From an uncultured Pelagibacteraceae bacterium (GTDB taxonomy: Bacteria > Pseudomonadota > Alphaproteobacteria > Pelagibacterales > Pelagibacteraceae): a stretch of DNA of 64,000 bases. The position numbers and the translations under genes were made by a program. The notes beneath the pieces are model-generated. The model was given only the letters and a program-made list of their open reading frames with translations. It had not been told where the DNA came from and searched no databases. The stretch spans positions 1 to 64,000 of the forward strand of contig CACPKA010000001.1 in NCBI GenBank assembly GCA_902634485.1, given 5' to 3'. This document shows positions 1 through 8,139 of this stretch, piece by piece (the stretch's first letter is position 1; every line of letters starts with the position of its first letter).

Positions 1-7
1 TTTTGGA

Positions 8-676
8 ATGTTGTTAGGTTCATTAATAGGGGGTAAAATTTCAAGAGCAAGATCTGGGACTAATAGGAATTTTGGTTCATTTGCTCAGCCCCAACAAATT
101 TTTGCATTATCTTTAATTATTTTATCTGCAAAACTTAGTAAAGCTGATGGCCAAGTAAGTAAAGAAGAACTTGTTGCTGTAAAAGACAAACTAAAAATTC
201 CAGATAATGAAATAGAAAATGTTGGAAGAATATTTAACAAAGCCAAAGAGGAAAGTACAGGATATGAACCATATGCAAAACAAATAGCTCAAATTTATAA
301 AAATAATTTAAATGTACTTGAAGAAGTGATTAATATTTTATTTTATATTGCGGAAGCAGACGGAAATGTAAGTCAATCTGAACTCAATATGATACAAAAT
401 ATAGCTCAAATATTTGGCTTAAATCAATCCCAATTTAATTCTATTAAAGAAAGCAGAAAAGGCTCAGATAAATTAAATCCATATATTGTTTTAGAAAGTA
501 AACCTGAAGAAAATCTTCAGTCTATAAGAAAAAAATATCTAAAACTAAGTAAAGAGCATCATCCTGATGTATTAATTAGCAAAGGAGTTCCTAAAGAGGT
601 TATAGAAGAAAGTAAAAAAAAAATGAGAGCAATAAATTCTGCTTGGAATCAGATACAAAAACTTAAATCAAATTAA
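8..676 (+). CDS. TerB-like plus J-domain protein (DjlA-like), start possibly upstream
   Basis: The protein has an acidic helical TerB/DjlA-like region (roughly residues 30-145, with two 'ADG-V-.-E' helix-loop repeats near 45 and 116) followed by a C-terminal J-domain from about residue 155 to the end. The HPD tripeptide that stimulates DnaK ATPase is at residues 185-187. This matches DjlA-type co-chaperones, although the usual N-terminal membrane segment is short or absent. The frame stays open to the first base of the window, so the ATG at position 8 may be internal and an N-terminal membrane anchor could lie outside. The gene converges with aceA and overlaps its stop codon by 4 nt. The J-domain assignment is firm; the client is unknown. 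Confidence 0.8.
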   Translation: MLLGSLIGGKISRARSGTNRNFGSFAQPQQIFALSLIILSAKLSKADGQVSKEELVAVKDKLKIPDNEIENVGRIFNKAKEESTGYEPYAKQIAQIYKNNLNVLEEVINILFYIAEADGNVSQSELNMIQNIAQIFGLNQSQFNSIKESRKGSDKLNPYIVLESKPEENLQSIRKKYLKLSKEHHPDVLISKGVPKEVIEESKKKMRAINSAWNQIQKLKSN

Positions 677-1950
677 AATTGCTCAGACTCTGTTGAGCCT
701 TTCATTGCAGTAGTAGAACTTTTTCCTGAACTTATTGTGTTTGATACTGCATCAAAATAAGAAGTTCCTACCTCTCTTTGATGTTTAACGCTTGTATAAC
801 CATCTTTTTCTCTAGCAAATTCCTGTTGTTGAATTTTAGAATAAGCAGTCATACCTTGAGATTTATATTTTTCAGCTAGTTCAAATATCGCAATATTTTG
901 TGTATGGAAACCTGCAAGAGTAATAAACTGAAATTTGTAACCCATTTCCGCAATCTTTTCTTGGAATGTAGCAATTTCTTTATCAGACAAATGTTTTTTC
1001 CAATTAAAAGATGGTGAACAATTGTAGGCTAGAAGTTTTCCTGGAAATTTAGCATGTATTGCTTCAGCAAATTTTTTAGCTTCTTCTATATTAGGTGTTG
1101 CAGTTTCACACCATATCAAATCTGAATAAGGTGCGTAAGCTAAACCCCTAGAGATTGCCTGTTCAATTCCATGTTTTACATAAAAGAATCCTTCTGGTGA
1201 TCTTTCTCCAGTTAAAAAAGATTTGTCATTTTCATCATGATCATTTGTAATTAACTTTGCAGCATTTGCATCTGTTCTTGCTAAAATAATTAAAGGCACA
1301 TCAGCTATATCCGCTGCAAGCCTAGCTGCTTTTAAATTTTTTATCATTGTACTAGTTGGAACTAATACTTTACCGCCCATATGCCCACATTTCTTTTCAC
1401 TAGCTAATTGGTCTTCAAAATGAACTCCAGCAGCACCAGATTTAATAAATTTTTTTGTTAGTTCAAAAACATTTAAAGGGCCACCAAATCCAGCTTCTCC
1501 ATCAGCAATTATAGGAAGCATATAGTCAACTCGATCTTTTTCATTCATGTCCCCATCTTTAATCTCCATATGTTGAATTTGATCAGCTCTAATAAGAGCA
1601 TTGTTCATTGATTCCACTAGTTTAGGAGCGCTATCAAATGGATATAAAGATTGATCAGGATACATTTCTCCTGCACTATTTGCATCAGCGGCCACCTGCC
1701 ATCCACTTAAATAAATTGCTTTCAAACCTGCTTTCGCATGTTGAACTGCATGGTTTCCAGATAATGAACCAAGAGTATTTATGTATGATTCAGAATTTAA
1801 AAGATCCCACAATTTTTTTGATTGATGCTTACACATAGAGTATTCAATTTTTATTGATCCTCTTAATCTTTCGACTTCTTTGGGAGTATAGTCTCTTTTA
1901 ATTCCAGAAAATCTTTTTAGATCATATGAAACTTTAGATTCTGAACTCAT
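673..1950 (-). CDS. aceA: Isocitrate lyase
   Basis: The enzyme cleaves isocitrate to glyoxylate and succinate, the first step of the glyoxylate shunt. The family signature K-K-C-G-H is at residues 186-190, with the catalytic cysteine at 188, and the metal-binding acidic residues around 149-180 (ADGEAG, HFEDQ) are present. The length of 425 residues is normal for bacterial ICL. The gene is divergent from a ScfR/RamB-type regulator, a family known to control acetate and glyoxylate genes, and the repeats between them are plausible operators. A 53-codon ORF lies between the shared regulatory region and this start on the same strand. No malate synthase is present in the window. Glyoxylate is also the end product of the purine catabolic island at 14-23 kb. 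Confidence 0.97.
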   Translation of the reverse strand: MSSESKVSYDLKRFSGIKRDYTPKEVERLRGSIKIEYSMCKHQSKKLWDLLNSESYINTLGSLSGNHAVQHAKAGLKAIYLSGWQVAADANSAGEMYPDQSLYPFDSAPKLVESMNNALIRADQIQHMEIKDGDMNEKDRVDYMLPIIADGEAGFGGPLNVFELTKKFIKSGAAGVHFEDQLASEKKCGHMGGKVLVPTSTMIKNLKAARLAADIADVPLIILARTDANAAKLITNDHDENDKSFLTGERSPEGFFYVKHGIEQAISRGLAYAPYSDLIWCETATPNIEEAKKFAEAIHAKFPGKLLAYNCSPSFNWKKHLSDKEIATFQEKIAEMGYKFQFITLAGFHTQNIAIFELAEKYKSQGMTAYSKIQQQEFAREKDGYTSVKHQREVGTSYFDAVSNTISSGKSSTTAMKGSTESEQF

Positions 1951-1985
1951 TATATTTTACTTTATTTGAAAATTAAATTTTGGTT

Positions 1986-2147
1986 TTACTTGCTTTCACT
2001 ATATTCTTTTGTGAATTCGTTCATCCCGCTTGATCCCCAATCACAATGGTCATCCCTCATATAAACACCTCTATGGTAGTATTGTTGAGTGTCCTCATTC
2101 TGAGTTACTTGCTGTTTATCTTCAGGATTTTTGTAATTATTGTTCAT
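1986..2147 (-). CDS. Small 53-residue hydrophilic protein upstream of aceA
   Basis: Translation of the minus strand from the ATG at 2147 gives 53 residues ending at TAA (1986). The sequence begins MNNNYKNPEDKQQ and is rich in Q, N, D and E, with a central YYHRGVYMRDDHCDWGSSG segment. It ends 35 nt before the aceA start on the same strand and begins inside the regulatory region shared with the regulator. It could therefore be the first gene of an aceA transcript, or a translated leader. The composition (Trp, Cys, His and Gly clustered in AT-rich DNA) looks like real coding rather than random AT-rich frame. I do not recognise the family. A comparison with the same locus in related genomes would decide it. 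Confidence 0.6.
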   Translation of the reverse strand: MNNNYKNPEDKQQVTQNEDTQQYYHRGVYMRDDHCDWGSSGMNEFTKEYSESK

Positions 2148-2160
2148 GTAAATGTTATAT

Positions 2161-2250
2161 TTTACAAAATTTACAAATTCTAGTAAAATTTAAAAAAACC
2201 TTGTAAAACAATATAATATGTTGTAAATAATAATTTACAAAATTTACAAA
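2161..2250. repeat. TTTACAAA operator-like repeats between aceA and its regulator
   Basis: The 17-base string TTTACAAAATTTACAAA occurs twice as an exact direct repeat (2161-2177 and 2234-2250). Each copy is itself two TTTACAAA boxes spaced 9 bp apart. Two further inverted copies, TTGTAAA, lie at 2201-2207 and 2221-2227, exactly 20 bp apart, and they bracket a perfect TATAAT at 2212-2217 that could be the -10 of the rightward regulator gene. Six boxes in 90 bp in a divergent promoter region are best explained as binding sites for the adjacent ScfR/RamB-type regulator. That assignment is inference. Confidence 0.65.
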
Positions 2251-2258
2251 TAGAAAAT

Positions 2259-3683
2259 ATGAGTCAATCAGGATTAAAAATAGGACCAAAAATCAAAGCT
2301 TTTAGAAGACAATTAGGAATGCAAGCAAACAAATTAGCTGAACAATTAAAAATTTCGCCAAGTTATCTTGCTCTAATTGAAGGAGGCAAGCGCAAGATTG
2401 ATGGTGATTTATTATTAAAGGTATGTGAAGAATTAAAAATAGAACTGTCAGATCTTACAAGTAAATCTGATCTTAATCTTGCTAATAATATCTCAGAGTT
2501 ACTTGATGATAAATTGTTTGAAGATTTAGATATATTGGGACCAGAAATTAAAGATTTAGTGAGCACAAACCCAAAAATTGCAAGAGCATTGATTAAACTC
2601 GGTGATAACTACAAACTAAAAGATCATGAATTAGTTAATAAAGTTGAAAATTTATCTGGTAAAATGATAGATAATAGAAAAACTTCTTTTCCTGGAGAAG
2701 TTGTCTCAGATTTTATTCAAGAAAATAAAAATTACTTTCCTAAACTTGAAATTTTTGCAACTTCAATTTTCGAAAGAATTCAGAATAACAACCGAACTAG
2801 ATACATGTCTATATGTGAATTCTTAAAAAGTGAATATTCGATAATAGTAAAAGATATAATTCCTGAAGAAGGAAAACCTTTTTCAAAAATATATAATAAA
2901 GAAAAGAAGGAACTTCTTTTAAGTGATTTTGTTTCATTAGAGACAAAAAAACTTTTCGCAGCGGCGCAAATTGCTCAGGAAGGAGCATCTCGTGAAATAA
3001 ATGAATATTTATCAAAATTTACTTTTCCTTCTGAAGAATCAAAAAAACTAACTAAGGTTGCTTTACTAAATTATTGCAGCGCAGCAATACTAATGCCTTA
3101 TAAGCTGTTTCATGAAGAGTGCAAAAAACAAAAATATGATCTAGAACTTTTACAAAATACTTTTGCAACTTCATTTGAGCAAGTAGCACATAGAGTTACC
3201 TGTTTACAAGATCCTAAACTTCCAGGAATACCCTTTCATATGTTACGAGTAGATATAGCGGGCAATATATCAAAAAGATTTTCCCTATCTGGAATTGAAA
3301 TTCCAAGATATGGAGGAGCTTGTCCAAGATGGAATATATATTCTGCTTTTACAACTCCAGGAAAAATTCATGCAGCTGTAAGTAAAATGTCTAATGGTGA
3401 AAAATATGTTTGTATTGCTAGAACTGTTGAAAAAGGTGTTGGTAGATTTGGTAAATCAAAAAGCATGTTATCTATTGGGTTAGGATGTGAAGCAAAATAT
3501 GCTAAAGATTTTATTTACACTGAAAATTTAAATGTAAATGATAAAAAAACGGAAATACCAATAGGTGTTTCTTGTCGTACTTGTGATAGATTAGACTGTT
3601 CTCAAAGAGCTTTCCCTCCTCTTCATAAAAAATTTGATGTTGATATAAATTCTAGAGGAGTTTCTGTATATGTTACTGAATAA
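2259..3683 (+). CDS. ScfR/RamB-type XRE transcriptional regulator
   Basis: The protein has an N-terminal XRE helix-turn-helix (about residues 8-62, with QANKLAEQLKISPSYLALIEGGKR), then an IrrE-like/ImmA-type middle region. The C-terminal DUF2083-type domain carries a cysteine cluster (C439, C442, C447). This arrangement, at 474 residues, is that of the short-chain fatty acyl-CoA regulator family that includes RamB of actinobacteria and AceR-type alphaproteobacterial regulators, which control acetate, propionate and glyoxylate metabolism. It is divergently transcribed from aceA, and the intervening repeats suggest joint control and autoregulation. The cysteines may bind a metal or sense redox, but nothing here shows the ligand. 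Confidence 0.85.
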   Translation: MSQSGLKIGPKIKAFRRQLGMQANKLAEQLKISPSYLALIEGGKRKIDGDLLLKVCEELKIELSDLTSKSDLNLANNISELLDDKLFEDLDILGPEIKDLVSTNPKIARALIKLGDNYKLKDHELVNKVENLSGKMIDNRKTSFPGEVVSDFIQENKNYFPKLEIFATSIFERIQNNNRTRYMSICEFLKSEYSIIVKDIIPEEGKPFSKIYNKEKKELLLSDFVSLETKKLFAAAQIAQEGASREINEYLSKFTFPSEESKKLTKVALLNYCSAAILMPYKLFHEECKKQKYDLELLQNTFATSFEQVAHRVTCLQDPKLPGIPFHMLRVDIAGNISKRFSLSGIEIPRYGGACPRWNIYSAFTTPGKIHAAVSKMSNGEKYVCIARTVEKGVGRFGKSKSMLSIGLGCEAKYAKDFIYTENLNVNDKKTEIPIGVSCRTCDRLDCSQRAFPPLHKKFDVDINSRGVSVYVTE

Positions 3684-3689
3684 AAATTT

Positions 3690-4706
3690 TTAATTTTGCT
3701 TACTTTTGTCTCTTTCTTTAGCCAAAAGTTGTGTGAGAGAGTCTACCATTAAATCTGAAGCTTTAAATATTTCATTTGTTTTTAGTTCATATATATTGTT
3801 CTTTTCTTGATTGGTTTTGTCTTCAATAACTATTCCTTCTTCAGGTGAATTATTCTTGATATAAATTAATAATAACCATTCCTCATCAATAGATTCATCC
3901 CATTTAATAAATATTTCGCCTGTTTCAAATCTCCGATCAATACATCTAAAAATTGACATGTGTCTAGTGATATGTCGCTTATTAAGTTGAAAAACTAAAC
4001 TACTTGCACTTCTATAGAAACTTTCAAGACAATTTTCTACTTTTTGTCTCTCTAATAAATATTCTTTCTCTTTTTGTAAAAGAACTTCTCTATCATCTTC
4101 ATCTTGAACCTGAACTCCTAAAGCTTCAACTCTTTCTCTAATTTTTTGATCTCTTATAATTCTATATTTTTCTTTTAGCTTATTAATTCTTTCTTGGAGA
4201 CCCGCATAATCTTCTCTTTGTTCTTTTAAGGAAATTTTTTCTAATTTTTCTAGTTCTTTTATTTCTCTAATTCTAAATTTTTCAATCTGTTTTTCTAACT
4301 TTAATTCCTCAAGAAATTTTCTTTGTTTTTCTGCCTGTTCTTTTCTTATTATTGCCTGTTCTTTTCTGAGAAATATTTTAATATCTTTTGCTCGTTCTTT
4401 CTCAAGCTTGATTTCTTCTCTAAGTTCCTTTCTTTTTTCATCAATTTTTATTTTTTCTTGTATTTGAAATTCTTTTTCAGCTTTTAATCTTTCTTGCTGC
4501 ATTTTTTTATTTTCTTCAATTTGTTTTCTTCTTTTTTCCTCAGCCTTTAGAAATTTGTATTCTTGTATTTTGTCATCAATTTTTTGAAAAAAACCTTGTA
4601 TAGTTTTTTCAATATTTAAATTTATTTTGAAATTAAAATTAAATTTGAATTTATCTTGAAGTCTTATTATTCTTAAAATTAAATTTTTTGAACTATATTT
4701 AAACAT
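3690..4706 (-). CDS. Coiled-coil protein of unknown function
   Basis: About residues 30-220 are an almost uninterrupted, highly charged K/E/R/Q heptad-like region predicted to form a long coiled coil. A non-repetitive C-terminal domain of about 110 residues (from ...SASSLVFQLNKRH to the end) looks globular. There is no signal peptide or membrane segment. I chose the ATG at 4706, preceded by GGAAAG, over a TTG four codons upstream at 4718. The frame overlaps the 3' end of cfa by 28 nt, so the two genes are probably translationally coupled. I do not recognise the family. A membrane-associated scaffold role linked to lipid modification would be a guess. Confidence 0.6.
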   Translation of the reverse strand: MFKYSSKNLILRIIRLQDKFKFNFNFKINLNIEKTIQGFFQKIDDKIQEYKFLKAEEKRRKQIEENKKMQQERLKAEKEFQIQEKIKIDEKRKELREEIKLEKERAKDIKIFLRKEQAIIRKEQAEKQRKFLEELKLEKQIEKFRIREIKELEKLEKISLKEQREDYAGLQERINKLKEKYRIIRDQKIRERVEALGVQVQDEDDREVLLQKEKEYLLERQKVENCLESFYRSASSLVFQLNKRHITRHMSIFRCIDRRFETGEIFIKWDESIDEEWLLLIYIKNNSPEEGIVIEDKTNQEKNNIYELKTNEIFKASDLMVDSLTQLLAKERDKSKQN

Positions 4707-5716
4707 CTTTCTTTCCAATTTCTCAAAGTGTGAGAATAGTGCATTCTTAATACCTCTATATCAGAAATAATAAGTCCTGACTTCTCAATGGAGCTAGATA
4801 CTTCACTCATACTGGGAGTATATCCTCCTGGAAAAATATATTTTGTTATCCAAGGTTGAGGGTCTCTAGGCCCATTAACTGAACCTATTGTATGAATAAG
4901 CGCTAAACCCCTCTCTGTAAGCAATCTATTAACTTGTCTAAAAAAAGTATTATAAAATTTTCTACCAACATGCTCGAACATGCCAACACTTACTATTCTA
5001 TCGAATTTTTCATTTAAATCTCTGTAATCAGCTAGCTTAAATTGAACCTGATTTTCTAAATTATTTTCTTTGGCTTTTTTTATACTATATTCGTATTGAT
5101 TTTCAGAAAGTGTAATACCTGTTACTTCGCATTTTGAATTTTTTGCTATTTCTATTGCTAGTGATCCCCACCCACTACCTATATCCAGAACTTTTTGGTT
5201 AGCTTTAAGATTTAATTTTTTTATTAAATGATCGATCTTATTGTTCTGAGCGTTTTCTAAAGTATCATTTTCATCCTTAAAATAGCCACATGAGTACTGT
5301 CTCTTTGGATCAAGAAAAATGTCATATAATTTTTCAGAGATATCATAATGGTGCGCAACATTATTTTTAGATTTTTTTGCAAAATTAAAATTAGTCAAAT
5401 ATCTATAACTTCCTCTAATTTTTTTTAAAATTTGTCCAAATAAATTTATTTCATTTCTACCTATATTCTGCATGGCTATTTCTAAAAAATCTGTTAAAGA
5501 GCCATTTTCAATTTTTATTGTACCATCTGTATAAGCTTCTCCAAAATATAAATCTGGATATGCTAATAATTTATAATGAAGTTTTTTATCTAACAATTTT
5601 AAAGTAATAGGTTTTTCTTTTTTTGGATTTCCAATAATATATTTTTTTGAATTAGCATCTATTAATATAAAACCATCTAACTTAAACAGTTTATTCAAAA
5701 AACTTACCAATTCCAT
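4679..5716 (-). CDS. cfa: Cyclopropane-fatty-acyl-phospholipid synthase, C-terminally short
   Basis: This is a SAM-dependent methyltransferase that adds a methylene bridge to unsaturated acyl chains of membrane phospholipids. Visible motifs are AHHYD (121-125), YSCGYF (141-146), the SAM-binding loop DIGSGWG (178-184), the EHVG segment (248-251) and HYSHTL near the C-terminus. The protein ends about 45 residues earlier than E. coli Cfa: it stops just after the HYxxTLxxW segment and lacks the ERFxRMxxxYLxxC-type C-terminal helices. Neither alternative frame downstream restores them, so this is not a simple frameshift. It sits 1 nt after the DapA-family gene and overlaps the coiled-coil gene. 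Whether it is active is uncertain. Confidence 0.88.
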   Translation of the reverse strand: MELVSFLNKLFKLDGFILIDANSKKYIIGNPKKEKPITLKLLDKKLHYKLLAYPDLYFGEAYTDGTIKIENGSLTDFLEIAMQNIGRNEINLFGQILKKIRGSYRYLTNFNFAKKSKNNVAHHYDISEKLYDIFLDPKRQYSCGYFKDENDTLENAQNNKIDHLIKKLNLKANQKVLDIGSGWGSLAIEIAKNSKCEVTGITLSENQYEYSIKKAKENNLENQVQFKLADYRDLNEKFDRIVSVGMFEHVGRKFYNTFFRQVNRLLTERGLALIHTIGSVNGPRDPQPWITKYIFPGGYTPSMSEVSSSIEKSGLIISDIEVLRMHYSHTLRNWKERCLNIVQKI

Positions 5717-5717
5717 T

Positions 5718-6602
5718 TTATGCTGCCTTAGTTATGTTTGAATTAAAATTAAGATTTTTTAGATCATTAATTAATTTTTTTTTATCTATTGTATCTAAAA
5801 GACTTATTGGTGGCAAAAGATTTTTATATATTTTGTCTTCATCCATTAAAAATGAATGAAGGCCTGAAATTAAATTAAACTGGTCAAAAACTTTTCTCAC
5901 ATTACAAAGCTTTTCATTGCTTGTTTGTTTTTTTTTAGAAAAAAAGTCATCATAAACTGTTCTTGATAATTTTGCAGTGACATTGCAAGTTGCTGTAATT
6001 ATTCCTGAGCATCCTAACTTTAGCCCACTCAATAATTTTAATTCAGATCCAGGAAAAATAGAAAAATTATCTATTTTTAAATTTTCATATAAATTGTAGG
6101 AACTATCTTTAACGCCAACAATTTGATTAGGAAATTGCTTAACTAATTTTTCAACACATTCTACACTAAATTTATATCCACATAATTTTTCAAAATTATA
6201 AAGAATAATTTTACACTCTGGTATTTTTTCTATAATATTTGAATAAAAATCAACGACTTCTTTATCTCCATATTTATAATATGCCGGTGGCATTATTAGA
6301 AATTTTTTAAACCCTAGAGAAATAGAAATCTTCATTAAATTAATAGTTTCTCCTAGAGAGTTTAATCCAGTGCCGATTAAGTAATTATTTCGATATTTAC
6401 TTGTAGATAGATTGTTCAGTAAATTTATTTTCTCGCTTATTGGTATTAATTGAGCTTGACCTGTGCTTCCAAAAATTGCTACTCCATGGCACCCCTGATC
6501 TATTAAATTTTCAACATGATTTATTGTTTTATTAGAATTTAATGTCAGATTTTCATTGAAAATTGACATAGAAGCAGCAAAAATTCCTTTAATTTGGCTC
6601 AT
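5718..6602 (-). CDS. DapA/NanA-family aldolase or synthase
   Basis: This is a (beta/alpha)8 protein of the dihydrodipicolinate synthase/N-acetylneuraminate lyase family, 294 residues. The Schiff-base lysine is in GVKDSS (near residue 165), the GSTGQ phosphate/carboxylate-binding loop is near 45-49, and the conserved tyrosine is in LYNFEK. The usual Tyr-Asn-x-Pro motif lacks its proline here, so it is probably not canonical DapA but a paralogue acting on another 2-oxo acid, such as a sugar-acid aldolase. It starts at an ATG 46 bp from the divergent GT9 gene and is followed at 1 nt by cfa. The substrate cannot be read from the sequence. Confidence 0.75.
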   Translation of the reverse strand: MSQIKGIFAASMSIFNENLTLNSNKTINHVENLIDQGCHGVAIFGSTGQAQLIPISEKINLLNNLSTSKYRNNYLIGTGLNSLGETINLMKISISLGFKKFLIMPPAYYKYGDKEVVDFYSNIIEKIPECKIILYNFEKLCGYKFSVECVEKLVKQFPNQIVGVKDSSYNLYENLKIDNFSIFPGSELKLLSGLKLGCSGIITATCNVTAKLSRTVYDDFFSKKKQTSNEKLCNVRKVFDQFNLISGLHSFLMDEDKIYKNLLPPISLLDTIDKKKLINDLKNLNFNSNITKAA

Positions 6603-6648
6603 GATTAAAAATTTTATTTATATTAAAAATAATATAATTATTTTTAAA

Positions 6649-7620
6649 ATGAAAGTTTTAGTTATTCAAAATCGTATGGGTATTGGGGATATGGTTATTT
6701 TTTTACCTTATATTGAAGCAATATCTAAGTATTTAAATACACCCGTTAGTCTACTTGTAAAAGAAAGCACAAAATGTTCGGAATATTTGAAAGACAACCC
6801 AAATATTGATAAAATAATTACATTAGACCGAGATGATAAAAAAAAAATAGGTAACCATTATGGTTTTAATGGAATATTTAATTTAGCTAAAGAGCTAAAG
6901 AATTATAATTTCGATAAAGTTTTTATATTTAATTCCTCTTTAAGATATCAATGTATTGCTAGATTGGCAAAAATAAAAAAAATTTACCAATACAAATTAT
7001 TTGATAAAAAAAATCAAAATATTATTAAAGCTGCAAAAAATTTTGTGAAAAAAAATATAAATCTCGAAGTTGAAAGTAATCCGGAAATAATTTTAAATTT
7101 TCAAAAAATTACACGTGCAAAAAATGACTATAAAATTTTAGATAGTGAAAAAAATTTTATTTTTGGTGTAGGTGGTTCGGGTCCAACCAAAAGAGTCTCG
7201 GCTGAAAAATTCATTGAATTAATGAATCTTTGTTCAAATAAATTTGCATGTAAATTTTTTTTAGCAGCAGGATCAAATGAAATTGAAAAAAAAATAGTTA
7301 ATCAAATATTGCAATCAAATCATAAAGATCGATGTGTAGCTCTTAATAAATTAAAAATTTCTGAAATTCTTCCTATAATTAAAAATTGTAATATTGCTGT
7401 ATGTAACGATACAAGTTTTAGTCATTTCTCAGCTGCTCTAGGATTAGAAACAATTGTACTTATGACTGACACACCATTGCTTTATGGTAGTTATAGTCCT
7501 AAAATGCATCCAATATTACCGGATGGTGAAACCATTGTAACTCATGATACTTTAGGAAAAGATAAAATTAATCCAGAAAAAATATTCAAAAAAATCGAAC
7601 AGATTTTAAAACTAAATTAA
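6649..7620 (+). CDS. Glycosyltransferase family 9 (heptosyltransferase-like)
   Basis: The protein is 323 residues, beginning MKVLVIQNRMGIGDMV, the N-terminal Rossmann start of ADP-heptose:LPS heptosyltransferases and related GT9 enzymes. The C-terminal half shows the nucleotide-sugar region with GVGGSGPTKR near 182 and the VCNDTSFSHFSAALG segment that matches the GT9 'xxNDtgxxHxAaAlg' motif. I use the ATG at 6649. An extension to 6556 in the same frame would run into the divergent DapA-family gene and has no family homology. The likely role is transfer of a sugar to a lipid-linked or cell-surface glycan. The acceptor is unknown, and heptose synthesis genes are not in the window. Confidence 0.82.
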   Translation: MKVLVIQNRMGIGDMVIFLPYIEAISKYLNTPVSLLVKESTKCSEYLKDNPNIDKIITLDRDDKKKIGNHYGFNGIFNLAKELKNYNFDKVFIFNSSLRYQCIARLAKIKKIYQYKLFDKKNQNIIKAAKNFVKKNINLEVESNPEIILNFQKITRAKNDYKILDSEKNFIFGVGGSGPTKRVSAEKFIELMNLCSNKFACKFFLAAGSNEIEKKIVNQILQSNHKDRCVALNKLKISEILPIIKNCNIAVCNDTSFSHFSAALGLETIVLMTDTPLLYGSYSPKMHPILPDGETIVTHDTLGKDKINPEKIFKKIEQILKLN

Positions 7621-8121
7621 ATTTTTTAAAACAATATCTTTAGACTCATTAACTATTGAAGCAAGGCGCGTAAGTTCAGGACTTACATCTGGATGTATTT
7701 TTTTCATTATTTTTTTGTAAGAATCCATAACTTGTTCTTTGGTGTAAACTTTTTGATGATCTAAGTTTAATATTTTATATGCTTCCTCAACTGAAATATT
7801 TTGTTTATTAAAGTTTTGATTAAATTTATTAAAATTAAATCTTCCAGAATTTTTCAAAACTCTTAGCAATCCCCAAATTCTAAATATTTGAAGTAAAGTA
7901 AGTCCAGCTTTTGTTTTAATTAATGGCAATATCATTAAAACAAAGGGTAAGGAAAATATATATCTTCCTGCAAATACCATTACTATTGCCAAAATTGTAG
8001 CGAGAATTATAGTAATATATCTAATTCCTTTAGAAATTTTTTTACTAGAGGTTTTTACAAACCAATTTAATACTAAATACAATAAGACAAAAATAACAAG
8101 TGTAAGAAAAAAAATATTCAT
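7612..8121 (-). CDS. Membrane-anchored J-domain protein (Pam18/TIM14-like)
   Basis: This 169-residue protein has an N-terminal membrane segment (about 3-20) and one or two further hydrophobic stretches (about 34-68). A short C-terminal J-domain (about 110-169) carries HPD at 143-145. Hydrophobic N-terminus plus terminal minimal J-domain is the architecture of alphaproteobacterial TIM14-like proteins, relatives of the mitochondrial import motor subunit Pam18. It would recruit DnaK to the cytoplasmic face of the membrane. The gene is convergent with the GT9 gene (9 nt overlap) and divergent from oligopeptidase B with an 18 nt gap. Confidence 0.8.
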   Translation of the reverse strand: MNIFFLTLVIFVLLYLVLNWFVKTSSKKISKGIRYITIILATILAIVMVFAGRYIFSLPFVLMILPLIKTKAGLTLLQIFRIWGLLRVLKNSGRFNFNKFNQNFNKQNISVEEAYKILNLDHQKVYTKEQVMDSYKKIMKKIHPDVSPELTRLASIVNESKDIVLKNLI

Positions 8122-8139
8122 GTATTAAATTATATAAAT

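Noticed and set aside
6556..6648. Upstream extension of the GT9 frame
   Set aside because: The extra 31 residues overlap the divergent DapA-family gene and have no GT9 homology; the MKVLVIQNRMG start at 6649 fits the family.
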